Positions 47,801-56,710 of a DNA stretch of 64,000 nucleotides are shown piece by piece. The position numbers and the translations under genes are program-made. The stretch's first letter is position 1. The number at the start of each line of letters is the position of its first letter. The notes under the pieces are model-generated. The model was not told where the DNA came from and did not search any database. It saw nothing but the letters and a program-made list of their open reading frames with translations. This DNA comes from Bacillus weihaiensis (GTDB taxonomy: Bacteria; Bacillota; Bacilli; Bacillales; Bacillaceae): NCBI RefSeq assembly GCF_001889165.1, contig NZ_CP016020.1:2330501-2394500 (forward strand), given 5' to 3'.

Positions 47801-48393
47801 AGTTCATGTAAAATATCCTGAACTCGGTTTAGATTTTCTTGAGTTTCCGCAAGCTTATATTCTGCTTTCTTTTTTCTTGATTTATATTTAAGTACTCCTG
47901 CAGCTTCTTCAAAAATACTTCTGCGCTCTTCTGATTTGCTACTAAGGATTTCCTCTACTTTTCCTTGACTTATAATTGAAAAGGCTTCTTTACCTAGTCC
48001 TGAATCCATGAACAGATCAACAATGTCTTTTAAGCGACAGCTTTGCTTGTTGATGAAGAATTCACTTTCCCCTGAACGAAACACGCGTCTTGTTACACTT
48101 ACCTCATGGTAATCAATCGGTAAAAATTGATCATCATTATCTAGCGTTAAGGTAACTTCGGCAACATTTAACCCTCTTCTAGAATCACTACCAGCAAAAA
48201 TAATATCCTCCATTTTTGCACCACGAAGTGATTTGGCCGATTGCTCACCTAACACCCATCTAATACCATCTGTAATATTACTTTTCCCACTACCATTTGG
48301 TCCTACTACTGCGGTAACTCCTTTATCAAAATCTACCGTTACACGTTCAGCAAAGGACTTGAATCCTACAATATCCAATCGTTTGAGGAACAT
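44827..48393 (-). CDS. smc: SMC, chromosome segregation and condensation ATPase
   Basis: 1188 aa, the normal size. Walker A GPNGSGKSN at 32-40 in the N-terminal head, about 330 residues of coiled coil on each side of a hinge at about 510-680 (GIHGAVAELI to GGSMTGGA), the ABC signature LLSGGERALTAIALLFSI and Walker B in PFCVLDEVEAALDEAN. It forms the SMC-ScpAB ring that compacts and separates origins. Upstream lies a 455-base gap after the rnc terminator, unlike B. subtilis where rnc and smc are close. Confidence 0.98.
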   Translation of the reverse strand: MFLKRLDIVGFKSFAERVTVDFDKGVTAVVGPNGSGKSNITDGIRWVLGEQSAKSLRGAKMEDIIFAGSDSRRGLNVAEVTLTLDNDDQFLPIDYHEVSVTRRVFRSGESEFFINKQSCRLKDIVDLFMDSGLGKEAFSIISQGKVEEILSSKSEERRSIFEEAAGVLKYKSRKKKAEYKLAETQENLNRVQDILHELEGQVEPLKIQASIAKDYLEKKEELEKIEVALTVYEIEELHGKYETLSKSVEEGKNRELKLTTAIQKREADVERMRDHVNALDESINDLQQVLLLASEELEKLEGRKEVLKERKKNAHQNKAQLEKTIEELKLRLEDLTKEQQIQQSTLETSEKELLVIKKELKEKQSLFSSYNQNIEDVIEGLKSEYFERLNEQATARNEINYLDDQLRQQELKRDRLVESNKRYLTDRQEISEKRKKYEAHYSLIENKLSDHIKQFRDLSSKIESLKNSYQKKETGLYQAYQLLQQTRSRKELLESMQEDYAGFFQGVKEILKAKDKLEGIHGAVAELITTEKEYETAIEIALSSSMQHVVVEDEAVARKAIQFLKQNSYGRATFLPLSVIKPRTIQGHDLNLIQKHPAFVGIATNLVSFDQKFKTIIGNLLGTVIVTSDLKGANEIAKLMNYRYRLVTLQGDVVNPGGSMTGGAVKQKNNSLLTRQRELETIGEKLIVMEEKTSLLERDVKESKEEIVSKDSELDHLRSKGEKLRLEEQMIRSEIREIELNEKNINDHLKLYDTELETFEEEKDKCTKRKKELVESLEFIAEQLEKLDKEIDRLSQQKATQQTSKGALQEELTEMKIVLASKQQMYENQKEKVERLQADLLQTKEKYDEVADDYSLLSNEMTSSSTGEEKLEMAANQKLHDKTKTIELIASRREERLQLHEKVEFEERELKELKRQEKQIHDLLKDDEVKLNRLDVELDNLLHHLREEYLLSFEGAKENYALELDVEEARKRVKLIKLAIDELGTVNLGAIEEYERVYERFTFLNEQRNDLTEAKDTLYQVIDEMDDEMKKRFEETFNAIRSHFGSVFQSLFGGGRAELKLTDPNDLLNTGVDIVAQPPGKKLQNLGLLSGGERALTAIALLFSILKVRPVPFCVLDEVEAALDEANVYRFAQYLKKFSHETQFIVITHRKGTMEEADVLYGVTMQESGVSKLVSVRLEETKELVQST

Positions 48394-48780
48394 TGTGATT
48401 CCTCCTTACTATTCATTTATATTCTATTTATTTTCGAGAAATCAATTTAACTCTATTTTCATTTAAGCCATAAGCACATCACTCGAGTTATTTAAAAACA
48501 CACATATTCGTAATAGCCTAAATTAACGACCACACATATTTTATCATAATCTACTTAAGTAGTGCGGATAACTTTGCGCATCATTTTTTTACTAGTTAAT
48601 AGAATAGCTATTTCTAAAAAAGGCTTCTTGTGCTAGACAGTAACACTATTAAAAATAGCATTGTTAAGCTAAAGCTCAAGGCTCAGTAGCTAGATAATTA
48701 AAAAATGCACAATTTTAAGGACCGCCAGTGAAAGCAAATGCTACAATAGAAATAATAACCATTCAAATCCAAGCCTTTAA
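48394..48780. other. rnc-smc gap, no gene seen; possible smc promoter
   Basis: Stops are dense in all frames. On the minus strand TATGAT at 48541-48546 or so could be a -10, with a poor -35 (TTATCC) 17 bases upstream; a perfect 12-bp palindrome CTACTTAAGTAG (48551-48562) lies within the spacer and could be an operator. The rest is featureless. Confidence 0.4.
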
Positions 48781-48843
48781 AAAAAGATGACTTAATGACC
48801 ATTAATTGCCGAGGGAATTAATGGTCATTAAGTCAGTCTTTAA
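48780..48843 (-). terminator. Intrinsic terminator after rnc with a perfect 20-bp stem
   Basis: Arms TGACTTAATGACCATTAATT (48788-48807) and its exact complement (48816-48835) around GCCGAGGG, extended outward by further pairs (AAGA/TCTT); followed on the minus strand by TCTTTTTTT. The stem is unusually long and AT-rich for a terminator. It begins directly after the rnc stop. Confidence 0.9.
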
Positions 48844-48848
48844 AAAAT

Positions 48849-49598
48849 TTATTTCCTAATATGTTGGAGTTTTGACAAAGCTTCTTGAGCGGCATGTTGT
48901 TCTGCTTCTTTCTTAGACTTCCCACTTCCAGTTCCAAAAACCTCACCATTTAAAGATACGGTTGACACAAATTCCCTGTTATGAGCAGGTCCTTTTTCCT
49001 GTAGTATCTTATATTCTAGACTGCCTTTTGTATCCCTTTGGACCAGTTCCTGTAATTGACTTTTAAAGTCCATCACATGAGAAAAGGCTCCTTCATCCAC
49101 TTTAGGAATAACATAGTGATCTAGAAACTCAACAACTGACTCTAGACCCTGATCCAAGTATAAAGCACCAATAAACGCCTCAAATACATCTGCAAGTAAA
49201 GCAGGACGCGCTCGACCACCTGTCATTTCTTCTCCTTTTCCTAACAATACTAAATTGCCAAAAGACAACTGGTTAGCAAAAGCGACTAAAGATGGTTCGC
49301 ATACAATCGCAGCACGGAGTTTCGTTAATTCTCCTTCACTCATCATAGGATATTTTTTATAGAGGTATTGAGAAATTGTTAATTCTAAAACCGCATCGCC
49401 TAAAAACTCTAGCCTCTCATTGTCTTCATAAGGTTTCTTTCGATGTTCATTTACATAAGAGGAATGTGTAAATGCTTGATATAATAATTTTTCATTATTA
49501 AAAGTATGACCAATTTGCTCTTGAAACTTTTTGAATTCTTCTGCTTTTTTTGCAAAAGTTCTTCTTTCTTTATAATTTATATGTCTAGCCATTGCCAT
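48849..49598 (-). CDS. rnc: Ribonuclease III
   Basis: 249 aa from the ATG at 49598 behind TGGAGGT; the frame runs upstream to 49730 but the first 44 residues have no family support, and 249 aa is the B. subtilis length. A second ATG at 49592 is also possible. Signature [15 protein letters not shown] with the catalytic acidic residues, then a C-terminal double-stranded-RNA-binding domain ([11 protein letters not shown] to [16 protein letters not shown]). It processes rRNA and the SRP RNA. Confidence 0.96.
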   Translation of the reverse strand: MAMARHINYKERRTFAKKAEEFKKFQEQIGHTFNNEKLLYQAFTHSSYVNEHRKKPYEDNERLEFLGDAVLELTISQYLYKKYPMMSEGELTKLRAAIVCEPSLVAFANQLSFGNLVLLGKGEEMTGGRARPALLADVFEAFIGALYLDQGLESVVEFLDHYVIPKVDEGAFSHVMDFKSQLQELVQRDTKGSLEYKILQEKGPAHNREFVSTVSLNGEVFGTGSGKSKKEAEQHAAQEALSKLQHIRK

Positions 49599-49764
49599 GG
49601 TACCTCCAGTATAAAGACGATAAACAACGCCCAAATTAGCCTCTATAAGACACTTCATAATTGAAGGTATTTCCCTTGAATTATGAAGTGGCTCATAAAT
49701 TAAAGCTCTTATCATTACTATGTGATACAAAGGGGTATTTTTATCAACTTCTTATAAATTAGCT

Positions 49765-49802
49765 ATAAAAAGGGGTAAAGCCCCGTATATATACGGGACT
49801 TT
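49765..49802 (-). terminator. Likely terminator after acpP
   Basis: Two overlapping hairpins: CCCGTATATATACGGG (49782-49797, extendable by AGT/GCT pairs) and GGGGCTTTACCCC (49772-49784), then TTTTT on the minus strand. The two share the GGGG arm, so they are exclusive. Ends the fapR-acpP operon before rnc. Confidence 0.65.
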
Positions 49803-49812
49803 CATTCAACAA

Positions 49813-50046
49813 TTATTGCTGATTATTTATGTAGTTAACAGCATCGCCCACTGTACCGATCTTTTCTGCATCTTCATCAGAAATTTCCATATCGAACTCA
49901 TCTTCAAGTTCCATAACTAGTTCAACTACATCTAGGGAATCTGCACCAAGATCATCTTTAAATGAAGACTCAAATTTCACTTCTGCCTCATCTACTCCTA
50001 AACGGTCTACGATAATCTTTGTTACACGTTCTAAAACATCTGCCAT
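49813..50046 (-). CDS. acpP: Acyl carrier protein
   Basis: 77 aa, acidic. The phosphopantetheine attachment site is Ser37 in [18 protein letters not shown]. It carries growing acyl chains for FabD, FabG and PlsX, whose genes precede it. GGGAGGTGA lies before the ATG. The 96-base gap after fabG may hold a processing site or promoter that raises its level; I do not see a clear one. Confidence 0.98.
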   Translation of the reverse strand: MADVLERVTKIIVDRLGVDEAEVKFESSFKDDLGADSLDVVELVMELEDEFDMEISDEDAEKIGTVGDAVNYINNQQ

Positions 50047-50142
50047 TTTCCTTCACCTCCCCTCAAGTATTATAGATGATTTCAATATGAAAAACTAGCG
50101 TACATTCTTCAATTTTTATAACAATTTAACCTAACTTTTCTA

Positions 50143-50883
50143 TTACATGACCATACCACCGTTAACATGCATGGTTTGACCGGTAATATATTTACTTTTC
50201 TCTGAAGCTAAAAAGGTAACTAGATTAGCAATATCACTAGGTTCACCAAGCTTTGCTAAAGGAATTTGCTTAAGCATTTCACCTTTAACCTCTTCTGATA
50301 ATTCGTCTGTCATATCTGTGGTGATAAAACCTGGTGCTACCGCGTTAACTGTAATATTTCGTGAAGCAAGCTCTTTTGCCGTAGTTTTCGTTAATCCTAT
50401 CACACCTGCTTTTGCTGCAACATAATTTGCTTGTCCAGGATTTCCACTAACACCAACAACAGATGTAATATTGATTATTCGACCGCTTCGTTGCTTCATC
50501 ATTTGTCGTGTAACTCCTTTAGTACAAAGGAAGACACCTTTTAAATTTGTATTAATAACATCTTCCCATTCTTCATCCTTCATGCGCATTAGAAGATTGT
50601 CACGAGTAATTCCGGCGTTATTGATCAAAATATCAATCCTACCAAATTCATCAATAACTGTTTTAATCATTCCTTGGACTTCTTCACTGTTTGAAACATC
50701 TGCTTTTATTGCCATTGCGCTACCGCCCATTGATTTAATTTCCGCAACTACTTCATTAGCTTTCGCTTCATTTCCAGCATAGTTAACAGCAACAACTGCA
50801 CCATTCTTTGCTAAATCTAAAGCTATAGCCTTACCTATACCTCTTGATGCACCTGTTACAAGCGCCACCATCTTATTTAGCAT
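50143..50883 (-). CDS. fabG: FabG, 3-oxoacyl-ACP reductase
   Basis: 246 aa short-chain dehydrogenase. NADP motif [12 protein letters not shown] at the N-terminus, [10 protein letters not shown], catalytic ITSVVG Ser and YVAAKAG Tyr-Lys, and the C-terminal GGMVM. It makes the first reduction in each round of fatty acid elongation. The ATG overlaps the fabD stop by 7 bases. Confidence 0.98.
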   Translation of the reverse strand: MLNKMVALVTGASRGIGKAIALDLAKNGAVVAVNYAGNEAKANEVVAEIKSMGGSAMAIKADVSNSEEVQGMIKTVIDEFGRIDILINNAGITRDNLLMRMKDEEWEDVINTNLKGVFLCTKGVTRQMMKQRSGRIINITSVVGVSGNPGQANYVAAKAGVIGLTKTTAKELASRNITVNAVAPGFITTDMTDELSEEVKGEMLKQIPLAKLGEPSDIANLVTFLASEKSKYITGQTMHVNGGMVM

Positions 50884-51827
50884 GTTGGTTCCCCCTTAAG
50901 TTTTTCTACAACATCTTTCATAGAGTCAAGATCAAATATGTTATAAACTTTTGCAGAACGGTCTATTTTCTTGACTAATCCTGTAAGAACTTTGCCTGGT
51001 CCAATCTCAACAAAAGTAGTAACATCACTATCCAACATCGTTTTTACAGATTCTTCCCATCGAACAGGAGAGTATAACTGTTCAACTAAAAGTTGTTTTA
51101 TTTCCTGCTCATCCAAAACCGCTTTAGCTGTTACATTTGCTACAACAGGTGTGTTTGCTTTATGAAATGATAGTTCAGATAGAATATTATTTAACTGACT
51201 TGCAGCAGGCTTCATTAGTTCAGAATGAAACGGACCACTTACAACAAGTGGTATAGCTCTTTTTGCTCCCTTTTCTTTAGCTAGTACAGAAGCTTTCTCA
51301 ACACCTTCTGCAGTCCCTGAAATGACAATTTGTCCTGGACAGTTTAGATTTGCTAATTGTACTGGATGCCCATCGTTCGTTATGTTTGAAGTAATGTCTT
51401 CTAAGTCAATTGAATTCATTCCAAGGATGGCAGCCATCGCACCTTGTCCTGCTGGAACTGCTTCATCCATAAATTCCCCACGTTTTTTTACAGCAAAAAC
51501 TGCGTCTTCAAAACGTAATACTCCTGCTGCAACTAGTGCCGTATATTCACCAAGACTATGACCTGCAACATAATCAGGTTTAATTGAATAGTGTTTGAGA
51601 TGTTCTAAAATTGCAATACTGGTAGTAAGTAAAGCAGGCTGAGCATTGTATGTAAGTGTTAACGTATCCTGCGGCCCATCAAAGATTAATTCCGTTAGTT
51701 TACTATTTAATCTTTGGTCAGCATTAGTAAACACTGTTTTGGATTCTTGAATATTATCATAAAAATCTTTTCCCATACCAACAGCTTGAGACCCTTGACC
51801 TGGAAACAAGAAAGCTATTTTACTCAT
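50877..51827 (-). CDS. fabD: FabD, malonyl-CoA:ACP transacylase
   Basis: 316 aa. GQGSQ near the N-terminus, the nucleophile Ser91 in [11 protein letters not shown] and catalytic His201 in SGPFHSELM. It moves malonyl groups to ACP for chain elongation. Starts 18 bases after plsX and overlaps fabG, within the FapR-controlled operon. Confidence 0.98.
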   Translation of the reverse strand: MSKIAFLFPGQGSQAVGMGKDFYDNIQESKTVFTNADQRLNSKLTELIFDGPQDTLTLTYNAQPALLTTSIAILEHLKHYSIKPDYVAGHSLGEYTALVAAGVLRFEDAVFAVKKRGEFMDEAVPAGQGAMAAILGMNSIDLEDITSNITNDGHPVQLANLNCPGQIVISGTAEGVEKASVLAKEKGAKRAIPLVVSGPFHSELMKPAASQLNNILSELSFHKANTPVVANVTAKAVLDEQEIKQLLVEQLYSPVRWEESVKTMLDSDVTTFVEIGPGKVLTGLVKKIDRSAKVYNIFDLDSMKDVVEKLKGEPTC

Positions 51828-51845
51828 ATTAATCCCCCTAAATAC

Positions 51846-52844
51846 TTAAACTATCGTTTGATTTTGTTCAAGTGATGTATGAATCGTTTGTGCCACCTGA
51901 TTCTTAACCATATCACGTGTTTGTCTAATAGAATTATAAATTGCATTTGCATCTGAAGACCCGTGGGCTTTAACAACAGGTGCTTTCAGTCCAAACAATG
52001 CGGCCCCACCGTATTCAGAATAATCCATTTGTTGCTTTATTCCTTTTAATTGAGGTTTAAGTACACCTGCTGCGATTTTAGATGTAAAATTACTCGTTAA
52101 TGCAGTTTTAAGCATTGAAAACACAGACAAGGCAGTACCTTCAATTGTTTTCAAAGCAATATTACCTGTAAAACCATCTGTTACAACAACATCCGCTACT
52201 CCATTCATTAAATCTCTAGATTCTACATTACCTACAAAATTTAATTTGGTAGCTTTTAAAAATTCAAAGGTTTGTCTTGTAAGTTCGTTCCCTTTTTTAT
52301 CTTCTGTACCAATATTCAACAACCCAACCCTTGGATTTTTCACACCTCTTACCTGTTCGACATAAACAGAGCCCATAATTGCGTACTGCAATAAATGCTC
52401 GGGTTTCGCGTCAACATTTGCACCGACATCTAAAAAAAGGAAGCCGTCTCCATTAAGCGTTGGTAGAGTTGGTGATAAAGCAGGTCTTTCAATCCCCTCA
52501 ATTCTCCCAACTATAAATAATCCTGCTGTCATAAGCGCTCCCGTATTCCCAGCCGAAATACAGCCGTCTGCTCTTCCTTCTTTAACTTCATTAGCCATCA
52601 AAACCATAGATGCATTTTTCTTCCTACGAACAGCTCGAACAGGTTCGTCGGTTCCCTCAATCACTTCATCAGTATGTATAACTGTAATTCTAGTTGAATC
52701 CGTTAAGTACTGTCGAATCTTCTCCTCATTCCCAATAAGTGTAATTTCCAAATCTGAAAATGCGGATACTGCTTTCATAACTCCTTCTACAACTGATTGT
52801 GGAGCATGGTCTCCACCCATCGCATCAATTGCTAACTTCATCAT
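51846..52844 (-). CDS. plsX: PlsX, phosphate acyltransferase
   Basis: 332 aa with [20 protein letters not shown] at the N-terminus, [28 protein letters not shown] and [13 protein letters not shown]. It converts acyl-ACP to acyl-phosphate for PlsY in phospholipid synthesis. Two ATGs in a row start the frame; AGGTAGGA lies upstream. Seven bases follow the fapR stop. Confidence 0.97.
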   Translation of the reverse strand: MMKLAIDAMGGDHAPQSVVEGVMKAVSAFSDLEITLIGNEEKIRQYLTDSTRITVIHTDEVIEGTDEPVRAVRRKKNASMVLMANEVKEGRADGCISAGNTGALMTAGLFIVGRIEGIERPALSPTLPTLNGDGFLFLDVGANVDAKPEHLLQYAIMGSVYVEQVRGVKNPRVGLLNIGTEDKKGNELTRQTFEFLKATKLNFVGNVESRDLMNGVADVVVTDGFTGNIALKTIEGTALSVFSMLKTALTSNFTSKIAAGVLKPQLKGIKQQMDYSEYGGAALFGLKAPVVKAHGSSDANAIYNSIRQTRDMVKNQVAQTIHTSLEQNQTIV

Positions 52845-52851
52845 TTAATTC

Positions 52852-53424
52852 CTACCTTTGTTTTGGATTTGAGCGATACATTTCGAATTCACCAGAAAAC
52901 ACCATTTCGCTACCTACGTAGCTATTCACTTCAACCCAAGTGCGTCTAGATTCTGTATCATTCTTTATCATTTTAGCCTTAGCGATGACTCGCTCATTTT
53001 CTTTTACCTGTCTTGTAAAATGTATATTAGCTTTCGTTGTTAATGCTAACTCATCATTAATTAAAGCCACTGCCAGAGAATTAGCCTGTGCAAAAAGGTG
53101 ATGTCCTCTTGCGATTTGGTTTCTACTAAAAACGTGTTCCCTTTTTATTTCAAGCATTGAAATTGCCGTTTGATCTAATTGCAAATCAATAATATCGCCT
53201 ATGACCTCTTCTAGAGGCAATGATTTCACTTCATCTTCTAGCTTCTTTTCCGCTACATGTTTTATACGCTCTCTAAGTTCTGGTATAGATAACTCAAGAC
53301 GATCAAGTCGAATCGTTTGAATACTAACGTTGAATTTTTCAGCTAATTCCTCATCCGTTATAAACGGCGTATTAGAGATTGTTTCTTGTAGCAATTTCTG
53401 TCTTTCTTTTTTATTTCTTTTCAT
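52852..53424 (-). CDS. fapR: FapR, malonyl-CoA-responsive repressor of lipid synthesis
   Basis: 190 aa. N-terminal HTH ([25 protein letters not shown], about 20-45), linker helix, and a hot-dog effector domain from about 85 ([24 protein letters not shown] to [17 protein letters not shown]). Malonyl-CoA binding releases it from DNA. Its own promoter carries a 17-19-bp palindrome that fits the FapR box (53449-53467), so it controls itself and plsX-fabD-fabG. Confidence 0.97.
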   Translation of the reverse strand: MKRNKKERQKLLQETISNTPFITDEELAEKFNVSIQTIRLDRLELSIPELRERIKHVAEKKLEDEVKSLPLEEVIGDIIDLQLDQTAISMLEIKREHVFSRNQIARGHHLFAQANSLAVALINDELALTTKANIHFTRQVKENERVIAKAKMIKNDTESRRTWVEVNSYVGSEMVFSGEFEMYRSNPKQR

Positions 53425-53448
53425 AATTTATCTGACACCGTCCGAACT

Positions 53449-53467
53449 ATTAAGACTAGGTACTAAT
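53449..53467 (-). promoter_or_regulatory. FapR operator
   Basis: Imperfect palindrome ATTAGTACCTAGTCTTAAT on the minus strand, directly downstream of the -10 box. It fits the known FapR box (TTAGTACC-type half sites). Its place over the start of transcription suits repression. Confidence 0.8.
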
Positions 53468-53470
53468 AGT

Positions 53471-53499
53471 AGTATATAGATAATAAAAACAGATTGCAA
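53471..53499 (-). promoter_or_regulatory. fapR operon promoter (sigma-A type)
   Basis: -35 TTGCAA at 53494-53499, 17-base spacer, -10 TATACT at 53471-53476. The -35 is the 3' arm of the recG terminator hairpin. A short leader with the FapR box follows. Confidence 0.7.
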
Positions 53500-53525
53500 G
53501 ACATTGCAACCTGTTTTTATTATGA
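53482..53525 (-). terminator. Intrinsic terminator after recG
   Basis: 18-bp stem with one G-U pair: arms AATAAAAACAGGTTGCAA and TTGCAATCTGTTTTTATT around TGTC. The 3' arm supplies the T-run. It lies 25 bases after the recG stop and overlaps the -35 of the fapR promoter. Confidence 0.8.
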
Positions 53526-53550
53526 ACAAAGATTTCATTGTCAACATTTT

Positions 53551-55599
53551 TTAGTCTAATTTCTCTCCATCTAATATTCCTGAATGATAAAGCTGGTTTC
53601 TTAAAACCGCATATTTATCATCCTTCCAGAAAGAATCGGATTGGACGAGTTCAACTGCATCCTGACGTGCTACTTCCAGAGCACGGTAATCATGGACCAT
53701 GTCCGCTACTTTAAATACAGGCATTCCACTTTGTTTTTTGCCAAAAAAGTCACCAGGACCTCTAAGTTCTAAATCTCGTTCAGAAAGAACAAAACCATCA
53801 TTTGTTTCCGTCATAATTTTCATTCTTTCTTTACCAGTCTCTGATTTAGGATCTGCCAATAAAATACAGTAGGATTGTTCACTCCCTCGACCTACACGAC
53901 CTCTTAATTGATGAAGCTGCGATAAGCCAAACCTCTCAGCATCATAAATAACCATCGTAGTAGCATTCGGAACATTTACCCCAACCTCAACAACGGTTGT
54001 AGAGACAAGAACATTTACATGATTTTCGCTAAAATCTCTCATGACAGAGTCCTTTTCATCTGATGTTAAGCGACCATGCATAAGACCTACACGATATTTC
54101 CCATTAGAATAAGCTGACAGCATAGAATGTACATCCAGAGCGTTCTGGACGTCTAGCTTGTCCGATTCCTCAATTAAAGGGCAAATAACATAGGCTTGTC
54201 GCCCCTTTGCTACTTCTTTATCAATAAACGATAAGATACGGTCCAACATAGTAGGCTTCACCCAATACGTTTCAATTACTTTACGACCTGCAGGCAATTC
54301 ATCAATGATTGAAACATCCATCTCTCCAAAAGCCGTTATAGCTAGTGTTCTTGGAATAGGTGTTGCAGTCATAAATAGAACGTCTGCATTTTCACCTTTT
54401 TCTCTTAGCATTCTCCTCTGGCCAACACCAAACCTATGTTGTTCATCAGTAATGACTAGCCCGAGATGTTTAAATTTAATATCATCTTGTATTAGAGCAT
54501 GGGTGCCAATTAATACTTGGATTTCATTTTGCTTCACTCTCTCTAACAATTCTCTTCTTCTTTTTCCTTTTACTGAACTTGTTAATAATGCGACTTGAAC
54601 ACCAAAAGGTTCAAACAACTTATAAAGAGAATCAGCATGTTGTTCAGCTAGAATTTCAGTAGGCACCATTAATGCTGCTTGTTTACCAGAAAGGATTGCT
54701 GCATAGATTGAAATAGCTGCTACAACCGTTTTTCCCGATCCAACATCTCCTTGAAGTAGGCGATTCATTCTGTATGGAGATTTCATATCCGACAATATTT
54801 CCCTTACAACACGTAATTGCGCATTTGTTAAAGGAAATGGTAATGAGGAAATAAATTCTTCATGCATTGTCTCCGAGTATTCAATTGCGTCGCCTTTTGA
54901 CTGTTCTCTTTGAACCTTTCTTAAAGCTTGCATTTTCAATTGAAACAATAAAAACTCTTCATAAACAAATCGTCTTCTTGCTTGCTTTAAATCTTCACTT
55001 TCAGAAGGTACATGAATGACTTTCAACGCTTCTGCTCTTGTCATCAATTTATACTTTTGTAAAAATTCTACAGGTAGATTCTCATTTATCTCATCAAGAT
55101 ACTGTCCGATAGCAAGAGAGATAAATTTCCTCATCCCTTTTACAGTAAGCTTCCCCTTAACTGAGTAAATAGGCTCAATACCGGAAACTTCTTTCTTCGG
55201 TCCAAAAAGCACTTCTTGCGCTGTAATTGTTTGTCTATGTTTATCCCATTTCCCCGTAACTGTCACAGTAGAATTTAGGGGTAATTTGTTTTTGAAGTAA
55301 GGTCGATTAAAGCATACAACAGAAAGCAGATAACGGTCTACTAACATCCGAAATGTGAGTCGTGACCGTTTTTTTCCGTAAAAGGTCAGAGAGGGTTCAC
55401 TATGAACCTTCCCTTCAACTGTTATACGTTCCTCATGCTTAACTTCCTCTAAATCTTTTAAGCTATTATCTTCATAACGATATGGAAAATATTCCAATAA
55501 ATCATAGATCGAATAAATGTCCATGTCATGTAATAATCCAGCTGTTTCTTCCCCAATCCCTTTTAAATGTGTCACTGGTTCAAGTAGTTTATCATTCAC
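53551..55599 (-). CDS. recG: RecG, ATP-dependent DNA helicase
   Basis: 682 aa from the GTG at 55599, which gives the same length as B. subtilis RecG; a TTG at 55620 gives 689 aa and cannot be excluded, since both sit near the weak GGAGAG site that overlaps the sdaAA end. N-terminal wedge/OB domain, Walker A GDVGSGKT, DEQHRFGV box, ATPIPRTLAI, helicase C domain and the TRG motif region (VEVGVNVPNATTM, GRVGRG). It remodels stalled forks and branched DNA. Confidence 0.95.
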   Translation of the reverse strand: MNDKLLEPVTHLKGIGEETAGLLHDMDIYSIYDLLEYFPYRYEDNSLKDLEEVKHEERITVEGKVHSEPSLTFYGKKRSRLTFRMLVDRYLLSVVCFNRPYFKNKLPLNSTVTVTGKWDKHRQTITAQEVLFGPKKEVSGIEPIYSVKGKLTVKGMRKFISLAIGQYLDEINENLPVEFLQKYKLMTRAEALKVIHVPSESEDLKQARRRFVYEEFLLFQLKMQALRKVQREQSKGDAIEYSETMHEEFISSLPFPLTNAQLRVVREILSDMKSPYRMNRLLQGDVGSGKTVVAAISIYAAILSGKQAALMVPTEILAEQHADSLYKLFEPFGVQVALLTSSVKGKRRRELLERVKQNEIQVLIGTHALIQDDIKFKHLGLVITDEQHRFGVGQRRMLREKGENADVLFMTATPIPRTLAITAFGEMDVSIIDELPAGRKVIETYWVKPTMLDRILSFIDKEVAKGRQAYVICPLIEESDKLDVQNALDVHSMLSAYSNGKYRVGLMHGRLTSDEKDSVMRDFSENHVNVLVSTTVVEVGVNVPNATTMVIYDAERFGLSQLHQLRGRVGRGSEQSYCILLADPKSETGKERMKIMTETNDGFVLSERDLELRGPGDFFGKKQSGMPVFKVADMVHDYRALEVARQDAVELVQSDSFWKDDKYAVLRNQLYHSGILDGEKLD

Positions 55600-55603
55600 G
55601 TGT

Positions 55604-56479
55604 TTATTGCGACTCTCCAAAAATTTCTTGTTTCAGTCTTTGACCTGTTGGTGTCGCAGCTAACCCTCCTTGAGCTGTTTCTTTTAATGCAGTAGGCATT
55701 GTCTGACCAATTTTATACATTGCATCAATTACTTCGTCACAAGGAATTCTACTTGTAATACCCGCCAATGCCATATCAGCTGCTACCATAGCATTGGCAG
55801 CTCCCATAGCATTTCGTTTTACACAAGGTACTTCAACCAATCCTGCAACTGGATCACAAACAAGCCCAAGCATATTTTTTAACGTAATAGCCATAGCGGT
55901 AGCCGCTTGACTCGGAGTTCCACCTGCCATTTCTACAATTGCCGCTGCAGCCATCCCAGAAGCTGAACCTACTTCAGCTTGACAACCACCAGCAGCTCCT
56001 GAGATTGAAGCATTATTTGCAACAACAAATCCAAATGCACCAGATGTAAATAAAAATTCAATCATTTCTTGACGAGTAGGATGTAGTTTTTCCTTTACAG
56101 CAAACAAAGTTCCAGGTACAACACCTGCTGATCCAGCTGTAGGTGTTGCACATATTGTTCCCATAGCTGCATTCACTTCATTTGTCGCAACAGCCTTACT
56201 AACTGCATCAAGCAATGTACTTCCAGAAAGAAAGTTTCCTTTTTCTATATATTTTTGTAGTAGAACTGCATCTCCACCTGTTAATCCAGAGTGAGATTTC
56301 ACTCCTGAAAGTCCCCTTTCGATAGCTTGTTCCATCACTTCTAAATTTCTTTCCATTAAAGCGATTATTTCCTCACGGGATCGTCCAGAAACTTTGCATT
56401 CTTGTTCAATCATTATTTCTGCAATTTTTACTCCTTTTTCCTCTGCCAACGAAACTAACTCTTCGACATTTCGGAACAT
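55604..56479 (-). CDS. sdaAA: L-serine dehydratase, alpha subunit
   Basis: 291 aa from the ATG at 56479, 8 bases after GGAAGGGG; the longer frame to 56497 starts inside that site. Contains the SGLTGGDA and GGCQAEVGSASGMAAAAIVEMAGG segments and cysteines for an iron-sulfur cluster (CATPTAGSAG, LVCDPVAGLVEVPC). With SdaAB it deaminates serine to pyruvate. Its stop lies 4 bases before the recG start used here. The 231-base gap from sdaAB is long for a heteromeric enzyme operon. Confidence 0.96.
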   Translation of the reverse strand: MFRNVEELVSLAEEKGVKIAEIMIEQECKVSGRSREEIIALMERNLEVMEQAIERGLSGVKSHSGLTGGDAVLLQKYIEKGNFLSGSTLLDAVSKAVATNEVNAAMGTICATPTAGSAGVVPGTLFAVKEKLHPTRQEMIEFLFTSGAFGFVVANNASISGAAGGCQAEVGSASGMAAAAIVEMAGGTPSQAATAMAITLKNMLGLVCDPVAGLVEVPCVKRNAMGAANAMVAADMALAGITSRIPCDEVIDAMYKIGQTMPTALKETAQGGLAATPTGQRLKQEIFGESQ

Positions 56480-56710
56480 ATAGTATACCCCTTCCAAATC
56501 TTGAAGTAGATGTAATGAAATTTCTGCTTACCACTATCTCTAAACTTCTTATAAACTAGTAGAAAATATAGCTTGAATTTTACACTTAATTAAGATGAGT
56601 ACTATCTAAATCAGTATATAAAAGCGAGGGCAACCTAACACTTGAAATAAACTAATAATACCGGCATTTAAGCAGCTACTTCCCAAGCTCATAAAATGTA
56701 CACCTTAACA

